Below are positions 11,560 through 22,869 of a stretch of 59,036 nt of DNA, piece after piece. The position numbers and the translations under genes were made by a program. Source of the stretch: Labyrinthula sp. Ha (lineage: Eukaryota > Sar > Bigyra > Labyrinthulida > Labyrinthulaceae); assembly GCA_015227615.1 (NCBI GenBank), contig JAALGZ010000094.1, forward strand, positions 1-59,036, in the 5' to 3' direction. Every line of letters starts with the position of its first letter. Within the stretch, counting starts at the first letter, position 1. A model generated the notes under the pieces. It was not told where the DNA came from, made no database searches, and saw only the letters and a program-made list of their open reading frames with translations.

Positions 11560-12082
11560 TGCTAGAATTCATAGCCATCTATCTAGCTTTTTCGTACCAT
11601 TTATATAGAGTATCACAGGAACACAAAGGTAGTCATACAACGCTGTCCTAATCTCCAAGAACTTACTGCGTCTTATCATCTCATTCTAGCGCTTAGAAGC
11701 GAAGCACTGCACATGCTACTTAAGAATCTGCCTAGAGCCCCAGTTAAACTCAGCCTCTACACATGCACGTACAGAGAACTAAAAACTCAGTTTCAAAATG
11801 CTTTCTTTAGATATGGATTCCGAAAGTTAATAGACTACAGTGGATTTAATCAAAAGGAAAATCGGTTCGTATATACAACATCCCTTTGCTTTAGTTACTG
11901 TAGACACAACACTACATAAGCATCCCCACTTTTCTACAGGTTACGCGCAGAGTAGTACAGCTTCTGCATTTTGTTGGCAGTGGTATCTCAGAAAGGTATC
12001 AAAAATGTTTGTACAGGTACACCTTACACGACCATTGATATGGAATTACCGTACTCCTGGCTGGTCGTTTCTTCCAATGTAA
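11560..12082 (+). pseudogene. decayed coding relic, unrecognised, copy A
   Basis: Two overlapping short frames (11713-11919 and 11840-12082) correspond to a single longer frame in copy B (31133-31585), so some coding sequence once spanned this region. The shared peptide includes VKLxLYTC, YGFRKLIDYSGF and NRFVYTTSL. No family can be assigned and it could be an old element fragment. Differences between the copies are spread over all codon positions as far as I can see, which argues against constraint. Confidence 0.3.
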
Positions 12083-14690
12083 CTTGAAGCGAAGTTTCAA
12101 CGATTCAAACCCCAAGCATAATGGATTTTAAATAAAAAACTCGTTTTACAAAGTAGTTTTATAGCCATTTTAACCAATGAAGTATTGAATTCCTCTCAAA
12201 GGAATATTTTTCCCAGTGAACACGGCGGATCCATAAGCAGACACATAAATTTGTCGCCTCGTGGCTGAACTAATACTTCATTTCTAACAAGTTTTTGAAA
12301 ACAAAATCTTATTTCTCAAGAAACATCAACTAGTAAAAACGTACCAACATTTCAAATTTTCTTTCGTAGATGATGCCAAATATACTCTTCAGGTCTGCGT
12401 TTTTCTTTCTCCGCTTCTTAGGTTCAGAGAAAACAAGCCAATAAGTTGCAATTTTGAAGGGCGTATAGCAAACCCTTTAGTTTTATTTAATATGTTTAGG
12501 AAAAATTGATGCTATAGAATAAGTGATTGAACAAATCTCGGAGATTAATACATTAGAAATGTATAGGAACAACCGGGATAATATTAATCTGCGCTGAGGC
12601 AACTTATGCCACTCTTCCAATTGTACCAATAACTTAATTCCCCAAAACGAATAATCAAAGACCAACGAAACAAATAAATAAAATTTCTATTCATATTTTT
12701 CGATGCAAAAGCTGCACCTTAAATTCAATCTTCAAGTTCAGCATTACATTTTAACATCTATGAGTATATTTAGATTTGACACTGCTATAAGATGAAAATT
12801 CGAGCAAGAGTTCACGACAAAGTACATGGCAAAAAATGTTTCCTGATTCAGAAGTGGTGTTCGGAGATTTAGATTATTCAAACATGTTTACTGATTTAGA
12901 AGTGGTGCTAGGAAATTTAGGCTATTCAAAAAAAGTGATTCAAAGTGTATAATTTCTACATCCAAAAATATTTTGTATTATCCTTAAACCACTTAAGTTT
13001 TAAGTTTTAATTTTAACAAGAATCTAAATCTTCTGAATTTCAGTATTAAATATTAATTGTCATAAATCTCTAATTTATTTAGGTCAAATATCTATTTATT
13101 ATTGTGTACGCCTATTTTAATGTTTCTGTGTTCAAGCTAGGGAAAAATGATTTAAATTCATCCTCATCTTCATCGAGAGCTTAGTGGGGAGGGAGGGCCG
13201 AGTCATGCGGGCCATTTTTATAGGCGCGGGGAGCATGAAAAACTCCTCGCTACGCAGGGGTAACGCAGCTTCACATTTTAATATTTTTTAACTTTAAATA
13301 TTTATTTTGTATCTTTTAGTACACTTCACTTTGTTTACAGGCTTCTTTATATTTCGTCAAAGTATAAGAAAATGGAACTACATTTAAAAAATAAGTTAAT
13401 CCTTGAATTTATATTTACGAGAAAATAGAAACAAAAGAACAATTGCTAAACTAGAACTACAAAATTTTCTGTAATGCTTAAAATACATAAGTTTAAATTT
13501 TTAATTTCTAAAGTAAAAAAAATACTGCTGTCCTTTTGAAGCAACCGTTTGCAACAGTTGAAAGGTGCAAACACATCTAGCTTTCTGTAGCAACTTAAAA
13601 ATGTACTTATATTTCTAGCTCTCTTGCTTTTGGAGCGTTTTCTAGGTCCTTTTCGTTTTCAAGTAGGTTCTCAATACGGTTCTCAATTTTTTGCATTTCT
13701 TCCTTTTATGTTTTTTCTGATTTTGGGTCAAATGGCCCACTTTTCAACTCCGATACCTCAAAATTTGTTTAGTATGATTTTTGGTTATATGGCCCAAATT
13801 TGAAATTCTGAAATCACAAGTGTCATTAGTTAGTTAGTTAGTTATTTAAGGATTAAATGGGCCTAGTGGCCTAACCTTCTACAAGCCTGGTACTTACTAC
13901 ACTCTTAACCTATCGAGATTTCATTATACTATTTGTTATACTTCTTGTTGCTATCAATACCTTGTCCTTTTCTCTGGTTCTTATTGGTCAGTTTTCCAGG
14001 ATACCTGATTTCATTCGCTCAAGGTTGCATTACTCTAGATTATCCACTTGATTTCCCAAAATGTTGATTTCCCAAAATCTCAATCCAAAATCAAACGAAA
14101 TTGAAAAAAGATTGAAATCTTTATCTAGCGAGCCAAGGAGGCCGAGGCGGGCACCAGATAACGCTGTTAACGTTCCTGAGGGTTGCAAGGAGATGTATTT
14201 AGACTATTCAAGCAGGATATGACGTGGATTGAACTGTTTTTTATCAGGAAGGTGGAAAGCTGAGGGTTCTGAGGGTTTCTGGTGAATCGGGGTTTTTAGC
14301 TGGGTCGATCCAAGGCTTCAATGGGTGAATTTTTATGCTTTTTGACTTTTAGGGATATCGGGGAGGTGTATCTTCGAGGTTCTGGCAGGTTTCAGGGTCG
14401 GGAAGTGGGTTTTGGATGTTTGGTTGTTTTGGATGTTCTTGGGCAGGGATGGAGTTAGGGAGGTTGGGAGGTCAATTCAGGCTGTATCTTGGGGGAGAAG
14501 GGGGCTGTGTTCGCTTTATTGTTTGGGGTTGTAATATCTTTTAGTTGCAGTTGCTGAATGTTCAGGTTCCATGTTCAGGATGTTGCACTTGGTCCAAGTA
14601 GTTCTTGTACATAAGTCAGGGTTGACTTTAAGCTTTAACCGGCTTTCCAGCAGTTTTCCATTTGCATTGCTTCTTCTTGAGAACTCCAGC
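12083..14690. other. non-coding; tandem repeat, GC-rich end of duplication, microsatellite
   Basis: No gene seen. It holds a two-unit 48-bp tandem repeat (12837-12932). A GC-rich stretch with GGGAGGGAGGGCC and CTCCTCGCTACGCAGGGG (about 13182-13275) is where similarity to copy B ends. A short run of TTAG repeats lies near 13826-13843, and 14100-14560 is unusually GC-rich and purine-rich. The 14.2-14.7 kb part may be further decayed LINE sequence belonging to the relic at 14691-15098, but I cannot read a domain in it. Confidence 0.5.
12837..12932. repeat. 48-bp tandem repeat, two units
   Basis: Units 12837-12884 and 12885-12932 share the pattern TGTTTxCTGATTxAGAAGTGG and a common TATTCAAA end, with several substitutions between them. 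The same two-unit array is present in copy B at 32917-33012, so the array predates the segmental duplication. Confidence 0.75.
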
Positions 14691-15098
14691 TTACCTTTCT
14701 TCTTTCAGCGTCACTCTACGCACTTGTGCATTGCCTTGAAGAACTACTTTCAGGATCCTGTCGCTAGTACTTTGAACTGTAGAAACGTTGCAAGCAAGTT
14801 CTTCAGCCAAGTAGGTCGCTACGCCTGCAGCTCCAGTAGGCGGTTTTGAGAAAAACCACTTACCTTTGCTGCTGCTGACTTTCTCCTTTTCCATCAACAT
14901 CTTGTAGCCATTTACATGTAACTCTTGCAACATCAAAACTAACAGTTGCTGAGTTTTTTCTCCTAAAAGGTTAAGTTTTCCTGTAGTAAGACCACCTACG
15001 TTCACAGAAACTACAAGTAGTCTCCATTCGCGCTGGCTCGCACACTCTAGGCCCTCCGTGGAGGTCGAAGTCAAGCAGCTCCGTTGAGGAAAGGACAT
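14691..15098 (-). mobile_element. non-LTR retrotransposon (LINE) relic, endonuclease N-terminus
   Basis: An open frame of 135 codons whose middle reads as the start of an APE-type endonuclease/exonuclease/phosphatase domain: LLVVSVNVGGL (the N of the first motif), then LQELH (the catalytic E of the second motif), then GVATYLAEEL and RILKVVLQ. This is the layout of the N-terminal third of a LINE ORF2 endonuclease. The expected NxYAP motif and the reverse transcriptase are not visible downstream on the minus strand, so only a fragment remains. It is GC-richer than the surrounding DNA. Confidence 0.55.
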
Positions 15099-15289
15099 TT
15101 AACTGTTTTTCTTTCTTCGTGCCCAAAATTTAAATGTCATTAATTTCTTAATTTTATCTATGCCGTAAATGGCCATACTCGAAAAAATTCAACCAATCAT
15201 ATGCCGTGTGTAAATTACACGCGTATAAAAAAAACGGATCCCTGGATTGCCGCATGTATTTTACACGAATAGAAAAAAAACTTATTCCT

Positions 15290-17266
15290 ATGAAAAGGGC
15301 TGGAAAATATGTGAATGAGATTTCAAAATCTGCAAAACAACGTTGTAGTCCGCCTAAAAATGATGAAAATTTATGTATCAAGAAAGCGATTCATATTGGT
15401 GGTGATTTTGAAGATATAGTGACCAAGAGTAGTATTTTTGTTGATAAAACCTTGTTTGTAAAAGAGATTATAGAAGATTCTTCAGAAGTAATATTAATTA
15501 CTATGCCTCGACGTTGGGGCAAATCTCTTAATCTTGATACCCTTAAGAGATTTCTCTCTATAGAAAAACAAAATGAAGAACAAAAAACGTTAAATGAAAA
15601 ACTGTTTAAAGGTGGACAAATAAAGGTGCAACAAGGTTTTTTCATAAAAACAAAAGAAATACCAGAATCACAATTATTAAAAAAAAATCCTGAAGCTATA
15701 AATATGCAGGGACAATATCCTGTGATATTTATGGACTTTAAAGACTGTAAAGCTGAGAATTTTAAAGTAGTAGAAAGAAAACTTAGAGATAAGATAATCG
15801 AAACTATAAAAGGGTTTAGTTATTTATCTCAGGACGATAAAAGTTACAAAAACTCGACAGTGGGAGAAAGTTACAATGGTCTTTTAAAAACAGTTGCTAA
15901 CAATGATTTTAGTACCGGAGTAAAGGAGCTAACAGGACTACTTCATGCTCACCATAATAAAAAAACTTGGGTATTAATTGACGAATATGATTCTGCTGTG
16001 AATGAGGCATATCTAGAATTTAATAATAAAAATGCTAAGCAAGCAGCGAAACTATTTAGAAGTGTTTTTGAAGCAACCCTAAAAGGTAATGAACACTTAC
16101 ATAAAAGTGTTCTAACTGGAGTGCAATATATAGTAAAAAGCGGAATGTTGTCTGGATTAAACAATCTATCCAAATATAATATTAAGAGTGTAAAGTACTC
16201 AAAATACTATGGAATTAATCAAGAAGAAATGAGTGTCTTGACAGAACACTTTGATATAGACGACACTAAAGCCGATAGAATAAAAGACTGGTATAATGGA
16301 TATCAATTAAACAGTGGCACAGCCGAAGAGCCAAATTACGTAGATAAGTATAATATTTGGTCAATAGTAAATTATTTAAACAATCAGCAAGAAGGATTTA
16401 AACCCTATTGGGAAAAAAGTGGTGCAGTTAGCGAGTTCTTAAACAAATTGCTTAGGAATCAAAACTTGAAAGCAACCTTTGAAGAGCTAGTAAATGGCAA
16501 AAATATTTTTATAGGGGAACCTAAAGAAGATTTTGATGAAGAAGACTTTAAACAACTAAAAGACATGCGAGATGGTATGAATAATATGGACCTTCAAGAA
16601 TCTGGGCTTAAACTATTTTATTCATACTTATTTATTACTGGGTATTTGACTCAAGGTGGTAAGTCAGGGGAATTAAAATTTCCAAATAAAGAAATACAAA
16701 AAGAAATGAGTAATTATTTGAAAGATTATTACAATACGATATTTAATATTCCGGCAGCATCTTTTGGTAAGATAACTAAAGTCTTAAATAAAATTTTTAT
16801 TGAAGATGATGATCAAAAAATATCTAATCTTTTTCAGGGGGAGTTTGGACCACAACTGAGCTCTATTATAAAAAACTTAAAAATTTATGATAATAAGAGC
16901 GTTGTTTTAACTGCTAAAGGAGTTTTTGGAAACGAGGATTTAATGCATTCATTATTGAATAATATAGCTATTCAAGTAGTTAATGCTAAATTTGCAACTG
17001 TGCGCCATACTACAAAAGTAGATGGCAATAGAGGAAGAGCTGATATAGTACTAGAAAAAGACAATAAGGGTATTATTATTGAAATGAAGTATAATGCAAA
17101 AGATGCACACGATGCACTTTCTCAGGCCAAAGATTACGATGCATTAGTCAAGAATATGGGTACTAAAATATTCATAGGTTGTAATATTACCGATCAACAA
17201 GAAGTATTTTTATCTGGAGATATAGTTGTCAATGACAATGATACTATCCATTTTGATTATCGTTAA
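15290..17266 (+). CDS. AAA-ATPase-like / PD-(D/E)XK nuclease family protein, probable horizontal acquisition
   Basis: About 658 residues from ATG 15290 (MKRAGKY); the frame opens earlier at 15206 with GTG, and an inner ATG at 15254 is an alternative. N-terminal AAA-ATPase-like domain (Pfam AAA-ATPase_like type): FVDKTLFVKEI, a Walker A-like PRRWGKS, and a Walker B-like WVLIDEYD. C-terminal PD-(D/E)XK domain: RGRADIVLE then IIIEMKYNA, giving the D...ExK signature, then a glutamine/tyrosine-containing helix (LSQAKDYDAL). Both domains are complete and in the usual order and size for the family, which is abundant in Bacteroidota, Clostridia and amoeba or arthropod endosymbionts such as Orientia and Amoebophilus, and scattered in eukaryotes. 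The function is not established; a nuclease coupled to a P-loop ATPase is implied. There is no intron and no bacterial-type operon context. It lies 160 bp from a chromovirus LTR. Base composition is AT-rich like the host. Confidence 0.8.
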   Translation: MKRAGKYVNEISKSAKQRCSPPKNDENLCIKKAIHIGGDFEDIVTKSSIFVDKTLFVKEIIEDSSEVILITMPRRWGKSLNLDTLKRFLSIEKQNEEQKTLNEKLFKGGQIKVQQGFFIKTKEIPESQLLKKNPEAINMQGQYPVIFMDFKDCKAENFKVVERKLRDKIIETIKGFSYLSQDDKSYKNSTVGESYNGLLKTVANNDFSTGVKELTGLLHAHHNKKTWVLIDEYDSAVNEAYLEFNNKNAKQAAKLFRSVFEATLKGNEHLHKSVLTGVQYIVKSGMLSGLNNLSKYNIKSVKYSKYYGINQEEMSVLTEHFDIDDTKADRIKDWYNGYQLNSGTAEEPNYVDKYNIWSIVNYLNNQQEGFKPYWEKSGAVSEFLNKLLRNQNLKATFEELVNGKNIFIGEPKEDFDEEDFKQLKDMRDGMNNMDLQESGLKLFYSYLFITGYLTQGGKSGELKFPNKEIQKEMSNYLKDYYNTIFNIPAASFGKITKVLNKIFIEDDDQKISNLFQGEFGPQLSSIIKNLKIYDNKSVVLTAKGVFGNEDLMHSLLNNIAIQVVNAKFATVRHTTKVDGNRGRADIVLEKDNKGIIIEMKYNAKDAHDALSQAKDYDALVKNMGTKIFIGCNITDQQEVFLSGDIVVNDNDTIHFDYR

Positions 17267-17267
17267 C

Positions 17268-17285
17268 GGCTTTGTTGCATGAATA
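17268..17285 (+). other. possible end of a bacterial IS5/IS903-type insertion sequence
   Basis: Directly after the stop codon of the AAA/PD-(D/E)XK gene lies GGCTTTGTTGCATGAATA. From memory this resembles the 18-bp terminal inverted repeat of IS903-group elements (GGCTTTGTTGAATAAATC). I found no matching opposite end upstream, so it may be chance. If real, it supports bacterial origin of this segment. Confidence 0.25.
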
Positions 17286-17425
17286 CCATTTTTTATATAT
17301 TACCACTTTCCCCAAAATATGTGCTTTTTTTCTTTACCCCGCATAAATAGAGAAATTGCTTTGAGTTACAGACGATGATAAGCTCAACATTTCATGAAAT
17401 AATAGTAATGGAATGCCATACAAAT

Positions 17426-17665
17426 TGTTACGGTTTAACACCTTTTTTATGAATATCTCTTATGTAGCTTATTTATATTTCGTTATATCATTTACACCAT
17501 GCCACGTCATTGGTTACTTGAGTAGTTGAACACAGAATCTTTTAAGTATTAATATACCAAGAAGGGAACACAAAACTATATTTTCACGTTTACCTCTACA
17601 CGACTGCTACTCGGCCGCGTCTAGAGAAGAATATATTTAATGGACGAAAAACACTCAATATTGCA
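17426..17665 (+). repeat. left LTR of the first chromovirus
   Basis: Begins TGTTACGG and ends near CA at 17664-17665. It is recognised by matching the right LTR over most of its length, including the shared segments TATGAATATCTCTTATGTAG, TTTACACCATGCCACGTCAT and CTCTACACGACTGCTACTCG. The exact end is uncertain by a few bases. Confidence 0.8.
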
Positions 17666-17742
17666 ATATTTGTTTTTGTAGAAACGAAGTTGTGCGAGGT
17701 ATTTGTCTCTTGTTAAAGAACTGATCACGGTATTCACTAGCT

Positions 17743-19374
17743 ATGGCTTCCTTGTTTGGATCTTCTAGTAATAGGGGAGATAATAGTGAGGGAAGAAGCA
17801 TAAATAATGCTCAAATAACCCGTTTAATTAAGGAGGTGTCTGAACAGCAGGCTAATCAGATGGCGGGTGTATTGGAAACACTAGTTACTTCCTTTAAAGA
17901 TTTTAGTCTGGTAAAACTCGATGAGCTAGACAGTTTAAATATTGGAGATATAGCAGATTTTTTATTTCAATATGAAAGGCTTACTGAAGTACAGAAGGGC
18001 CTTGTTTCTGTAGCTCAAAAGTTATTTAGAAAAGTATTTCAGCACCTGAAGATTCTAGGAAAGACCGATACTGACCGGGATATTTTTACTTATTTAAAAG
18101 AAAAGGTGCAACAAGAGAAGACAAAAAATTTAAAGTCTGCTGAGGACTTAATTAAGAAATGTATTTATTTTAACGAAGATATTCTTGAAGAAGAAGAAAT
18201 TGTCAATATGTTTAAAGAAGTGGATGAATTATTGGAGATCATGCCATCAGGGGCTGAAATGAAGCCCAGACTTATTGCTGAAGCTATCTTTGAGAAACTT
18301 CCTGACTATGTGTGGATCAGAAAGGAAGACCTGAGGCTTAAACCAGAGTTGAAGCAGAAAAATAGAGATGCTTTAATGGATTATGTCCTCGATAGTCTCC
18401 CACCTCTCCATGTCAGATCAAGGTTTAAATCTATGAACAAAACTAAAAGTAAGAAATCTAAACCAAAGGTTAAAGTTGGAGCTGTAGATACTTTGGGCCA
18501 GAAGATGCCTTCTAAGCTTTTAATTGCTAACTTGTGTACTCATTGTTATGAATACGGTCACAAGGAAGCTAAATGCTTTGCGAAAAGAAATGGTAACCCG
18601 AAGTCTGATATTCCAACTGAGCCGGAGTTAAGGCAAAAGTGGGAGAAATATAAGGAGAGAAGAAGGAAAGGAAGAGCGGCGAAGAAACTTGCTGCCAAAG
18701 TTGGGGGTCAATCAGATGGTAACATCTTGAAACCTGTAAGCCAACAAGTTGTTAGTGGCAAAGAAAATATCTCTGAATCTGTGCCTTCTGGGCCGCTGTT
18801 GGAACCAGCAACGGATATTCAACTGTTTACTGGTCAAAAAGCTGTTAGAAGAACTCTTTTCAATCCTAAAAAACTAAATATGATAAAAAGTACAACGGTA
18901 CTTAAACCTAATATGATTCCTGCTGGCCACATTTATGATTATAGTGAGTTAGATGAGGATGCAGAAGTTGAAGTGTATTTTGAAGAAGGTGGAGAAAAAT
19001 ACACGGCACTTTTAGATAGCGGAGCTTTCAAAAGTGCTATGAATCTGCGTCTCAGAAAATATTGTTCGAAGACGATCACTCTTGACAACCCATTTGCTAT
19101 AAAAGTTGCTGGTGGAAGGATTTATTGGGTGTTTCAACTTGGTATCCTTGCCAAAGTTATAGTTTGCCTAGATGGTAGCTGTTACATTTTTACTAACGTT
19201 GAGTGTATGCTTATGGACGTACCACAATGGGATGATTTGATCATAGGAAATGATCAACTAAGAGCTCATGGGTTGGATCACTTAATGTCTCTAAGGCAGA
19301 AACTCAAAAAAGGGAAAAAGCTGAGTCAAGTACAAGGTGAAAACGCTCTTGAATATTGGGTTAACTGGCTTTAA
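17743..19374 (+). other. gag-protease reading frame of the first chromovirus
   Basis: An open frame of 543 codons starting at an ATG 78 bp after the left LTR. The N-terminal two-fifths are helical and gag-like without strong sequence motifs. A CCHC zinc knuckle (CTHCYEYGHKEAKC, about 18535-18580) is followed by a basic linker and a retropepsin-like aspartic protease with the LDSGA signature near 19010-19025 and a hydrophobic segment DLIIGND later. This is fossil element sequence, not a host gene. Confidence 0.8.
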
Positions 19375-19699
19375 GAGACTTTGAAGTTAGAAGAGACAAC
19401 TATTGAAGTCGATGATGCTGCAGTGGAACCCAGGGGTGTATTTTACGTTAATCAGAGTGATTATTTTTATGATGCTTTGTCTGAGGATTTGTATTATGAA
19501 AAAGATATTTTTTACGACTCTTTAGATAAAAAAGAAACCCAATATATATCTGTTAATGAACTTATTTTACCAAAAAAACTTATGAAGAAAGATCCAGTGA
19601 TTTTTGCTGAGCAAGATGATGAAGTTAATTTTGAAATAATAGATGAAGAGGCAAGCTTAGATATAAGTTCGGAAGAAGATATAAAAGGCTTAACTACTA

Positions 19700-21300
19700 T
19701 TTTAGAAGATAAAATTGGAAGTTTGAATTTGGAATATTTCGACAATGATTTGAGTAGAAAAGACGAACTGTTGGAGTTATTAAGAAATAATGTTAGGACA
19801 TTTGGTGATTCTGAATCGCCTACTTCTCTTTCTAATTTAACTCCTATTGAGTGTGAGCTCAAAGAAGGAAGAAGTGTTGGAGTTTTAAATCAATATTCAT
19901 TAGGGTATGAACAGGAAAACTTTTTATTAAGAAGAATCCAACAAATGTTGGATGCTGGCATCATTGAGGCCAACCCAAATCCTACAACGGCCATGAGTAC
20001 TTTGGTAGCACCTAAAAAAGCCCCTAAAAAGTTTAGGATTGTTGTTGACTTCAGACCTCTTAATGATGCCACGAGAAAGTCACTAACACTTTAACTAGAC
20101 TAGAATTACAATTTTACAGAGCTCAAGATATGAATTATTTCTCATCGTTTGACCTACTTTCTGGATTCAATTATTTACGTTGTGACAAGGCTGTTTTAAA
20201 GCTGTTTACTTTTGTAACTCCATGGGAAGTTGCATACAGCTTTAGGGGTGCACCACAAGGATGGTGCAACACCCCAGCTCTTTTTAGTATGAGGCAAATT
20301 CATCAGGTGTTAACTCCTGCTGGATTGTGGCCTAAAAATAGCATGCAGTGGATAGATGACACTGTTTTAATGAGTCCAACGTTTAAAGGTTTATTAAAAA
20401 TATTAGAAAAATATTAGAAAAAAATACAGGCCCGCAATTTTAGGATTAATATACAGAAATTTAGTTTAATCGATAGTAAAGCAACCTTTTGTGGAAGAGT
20501 TTTAAATGGCAAAGGATACAATTATGATATTAGTTGTGCTACAAAACTCTTAGAAAGAGTCAAACCTCAATATATTCACGAGCTTGCGCAGTTTGTGTAT
20601 ACCGCCAACTTTTATGCGGAATTATACCTGAATTTTCTAGGATAAGAAAATTAGTACTTGGTGATTTTAAATTAGTTGGTAAGTTAAAAAACCTTGAAAT
20701 AAAACGCTTGTTAATAGAGTGGAATTTAGAAATAGAAGAAGCTATTACTGAACTTAAAGAAGCTTTGAGAAAAATTTAGTTAGCTCGTAGGGTTATTACA
20801 ATCAGAACGAATACATTTATATTTTTGCAGATGCAAGCGATAAATATTGGAGTTTATATTTATGTCAAACTCCTGACGATGTTGAAATAGAGAATCCTCT
20901 TAAAGCTAGATATAGAGTTATTGCTTTTAACAATGGAAGCTTTGGAGGTAGCCAGGTTAACTGGCATATTTCTTCTAAGGAGCTTTACCCGATGAAATGC
21001 CTCTAAAAAGCACCCTTGTTATTTATTATTCAACTCTCATAAAAAAGTCTTATTCACTGACCACCGCAGTTTGGTTGGAATCATTGAACCTAAAGAAGTT
21101 AAAACGAAAGTTTATGCTAATTGCTTGGGGAAATGGTGTGTAGACTTAATGAGTATAAGGTTAAAGGTTTTCCATTTAGATGGTGAAAAAAATATTCCAG
21201 TAGACTGTTTGTCGCGCTGGATGAACCCTGATTATATTGAAGAAAGTGAAGAAGAAAAATATATTTATAGAATAAATAAAATACTTAGTATAAACTCCTC
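19700..21300 (+). other. reverse transcriptase / RNase H region of the first chromovirus
   Basis: RT blocks are recognisable: FRIVVDFRPLN, FDLLSGFNYLR, FRGAPQGW and the catalytic-site block QWIDD, then RNase H-like FADASDKYW and VDCLSRW. The matching blocks in the second element (52.9-58.1 kb) are in the same order. This part of the fossil is broken. Confidence 0.75.
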
Positions 21301-21499
21301 TTGGGACGAAGCTGAATACTGGAAAAACGTTGACTCTTATCACATTAGTATGAGACATCCAGTGTATGATGCTAAACCTCCAACTAGTAATTGGTAAGTT
21401 ATGGACGATTTATTCGTATTTAAATATCAAAAAAAAAGATATTCCTTCACTTATTGAAGTTCTAAAAGAGAATAAAAAAATAGTTTTAACTAGAAGCTT

Positions 21500-22850
21500 A
21501 ATTCCAGTAGCTGTTTGTCATGCTCATTTAGTTTTTAATCATGGGGCAAGAAAATTTGAATGGAATTATATAGTAAAAAATTATGTAATTAAAGTTGAAG
21601 ATAAGTAGCTCTTAAATAAAACCATTCCAAGATTTAGAAAACAGCGTATGTACTGCCAAAAAAATTAATAGTTAGAAGACCCCTAAATATAACCGAGTTT
21701 GGGGATAAAGCTCGTAAAGTTTTGTACGCAGACTTTTTGTACATCAATACCCATGGTTGGGTATTGACTTTAATTGATAGTTTGACCAGGTTGACGTTAT
21801 TAACTTATGCAAAGATTTATAACGCTGAAGTTATTTCAAATGCTTTATAGAAATGGCACTCGCATTTTTTTTTGGCTGATGAGTTTTTATTAGTAACTGA
21901 TCAAGGCAGTCACTTTGTAAATACAGTTTTAACTAAGTTTTTGAAAGAAAGTGATGGGTTACATAAAATTACTGTAGCTTAGATTAGTCAAACAGCAGGA
22001 ACAGTTGAAGTTCAAAATAAATCTGTTTTGGAAAACTTAAGATCATTAGTATCTGAGTTTGATTTAAAACAGGATCAATGGCCTCGTATATTGACTTTAG
22101 TCCAAGGATTTTTGAACTCTAACCCACTTACTTGTCGTGGATATCATAACAAGTCTCCTTTTGAACTTATTTATGGCGAAGATATAAAGTTTGCAACGAT
22201 AGGATCTGGTAATTTGAAGCTAGGAGAGAAATACTTAGATCTCTGGAAGCAGAAAAGCGCAGAGTTATCTAAGAAAATAGCAGTCTACCAAAAGACAGCA
22301 TACAAAAGGGGCTCGAATATAGGCACACTGCAAAAAAAAGAGGAAAGAGGCTTACTCCTATTCAGCTTAACTTACGCGAATATGTTTGGCTATCTGAAAA
22401 AGATTAGGGTAATATGAAGGATAAAAGCCACCCTAGATGGTCTGGACCTTACCAGCTAACATCGCAGATCTCAGAAACTTTATTTATAGTTCAGGATCTA
22501 ATGGGAAATACGAAGGTTAGACATTCATCTTTATTAGTGCCATTTGCACCGAGTTCATTCTTGCCATCCCCTGACACTACTGTAGTTTTTATTTTAGATA
22601 AGGGTAAAGTAGAGGTTAATTCTATTGTGGATTTAAAGAAAACAGCAGAAAATGAATTTCTAGTTAGTGTCAAGTGGAGAGGATTTAATGATGATAGAAA
22701 CACCTGTGAAGCAGCAGTTATAATGTATGAAGATGTTTCATTGTTACTTTTAAAATATTTGGAGGAGAATAAAAGTAATATTCTCGTTAAAGAATTGGTG
22801 CAGTTTTTGAAGTTATTATATCCTGAAGCTAAATATAGATCTGAATTGAA
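21500..22850 (+). other. integrase and chromodomain region of the first chromovirus
   Basis: Integrase core blocks are visible (LYADFLYINTHGW, LVTDQGSHFV, GTVEVQN), followed by a C-terminal region with SHPRWSGPYQL and then a chromodomain-like block containing FLVSVKWRGFNDD (about 22640-22700), the hallmark of chromoviruses. The element is broken. Confidence 0.7.
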
Positions 22851-22869
22851 TCGTGTTTTTAGAATGGGG

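Larger units (their letters stand above)
4934..13275. repeat. segmental duplication, copy A
   Basis: This segment matches 24485-33345 in the same orientation, at an offset of 19551 for most of its length. It covers most of the gene at 4734-5672, the convergent paralogue at 5912-6847, the small ORF at 7173-7382 and long non-coding DNA. By eye, 6.2-6.98, 7.2-8.28 and 8.41-11.12 kb are nearly identical between copies. The ends (4.9-6.2 and 11.13-13.28 kb) and two islands (about 6.98-7.05 and 8.285-8.405 kb) are clearly diverged. The copy ends in a GC-rich stretch around 13182-13275. Confidence 0.9.

Noticed and set aside
11713-12082. Copia-type RT/RNase H assignment of the relic ORF
   Set aside because: A few residues recall Ty1/copia blocks, but no catalytic motif is present, so no family is assigned.
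14138-14156. Alu-like word GGAGGCCGAGGCGGGCA
   Set aside because: Only about 17 bp match the primate Alu consensus and the flanks do not continue it; chance or an unrelated GC-rich repeat.
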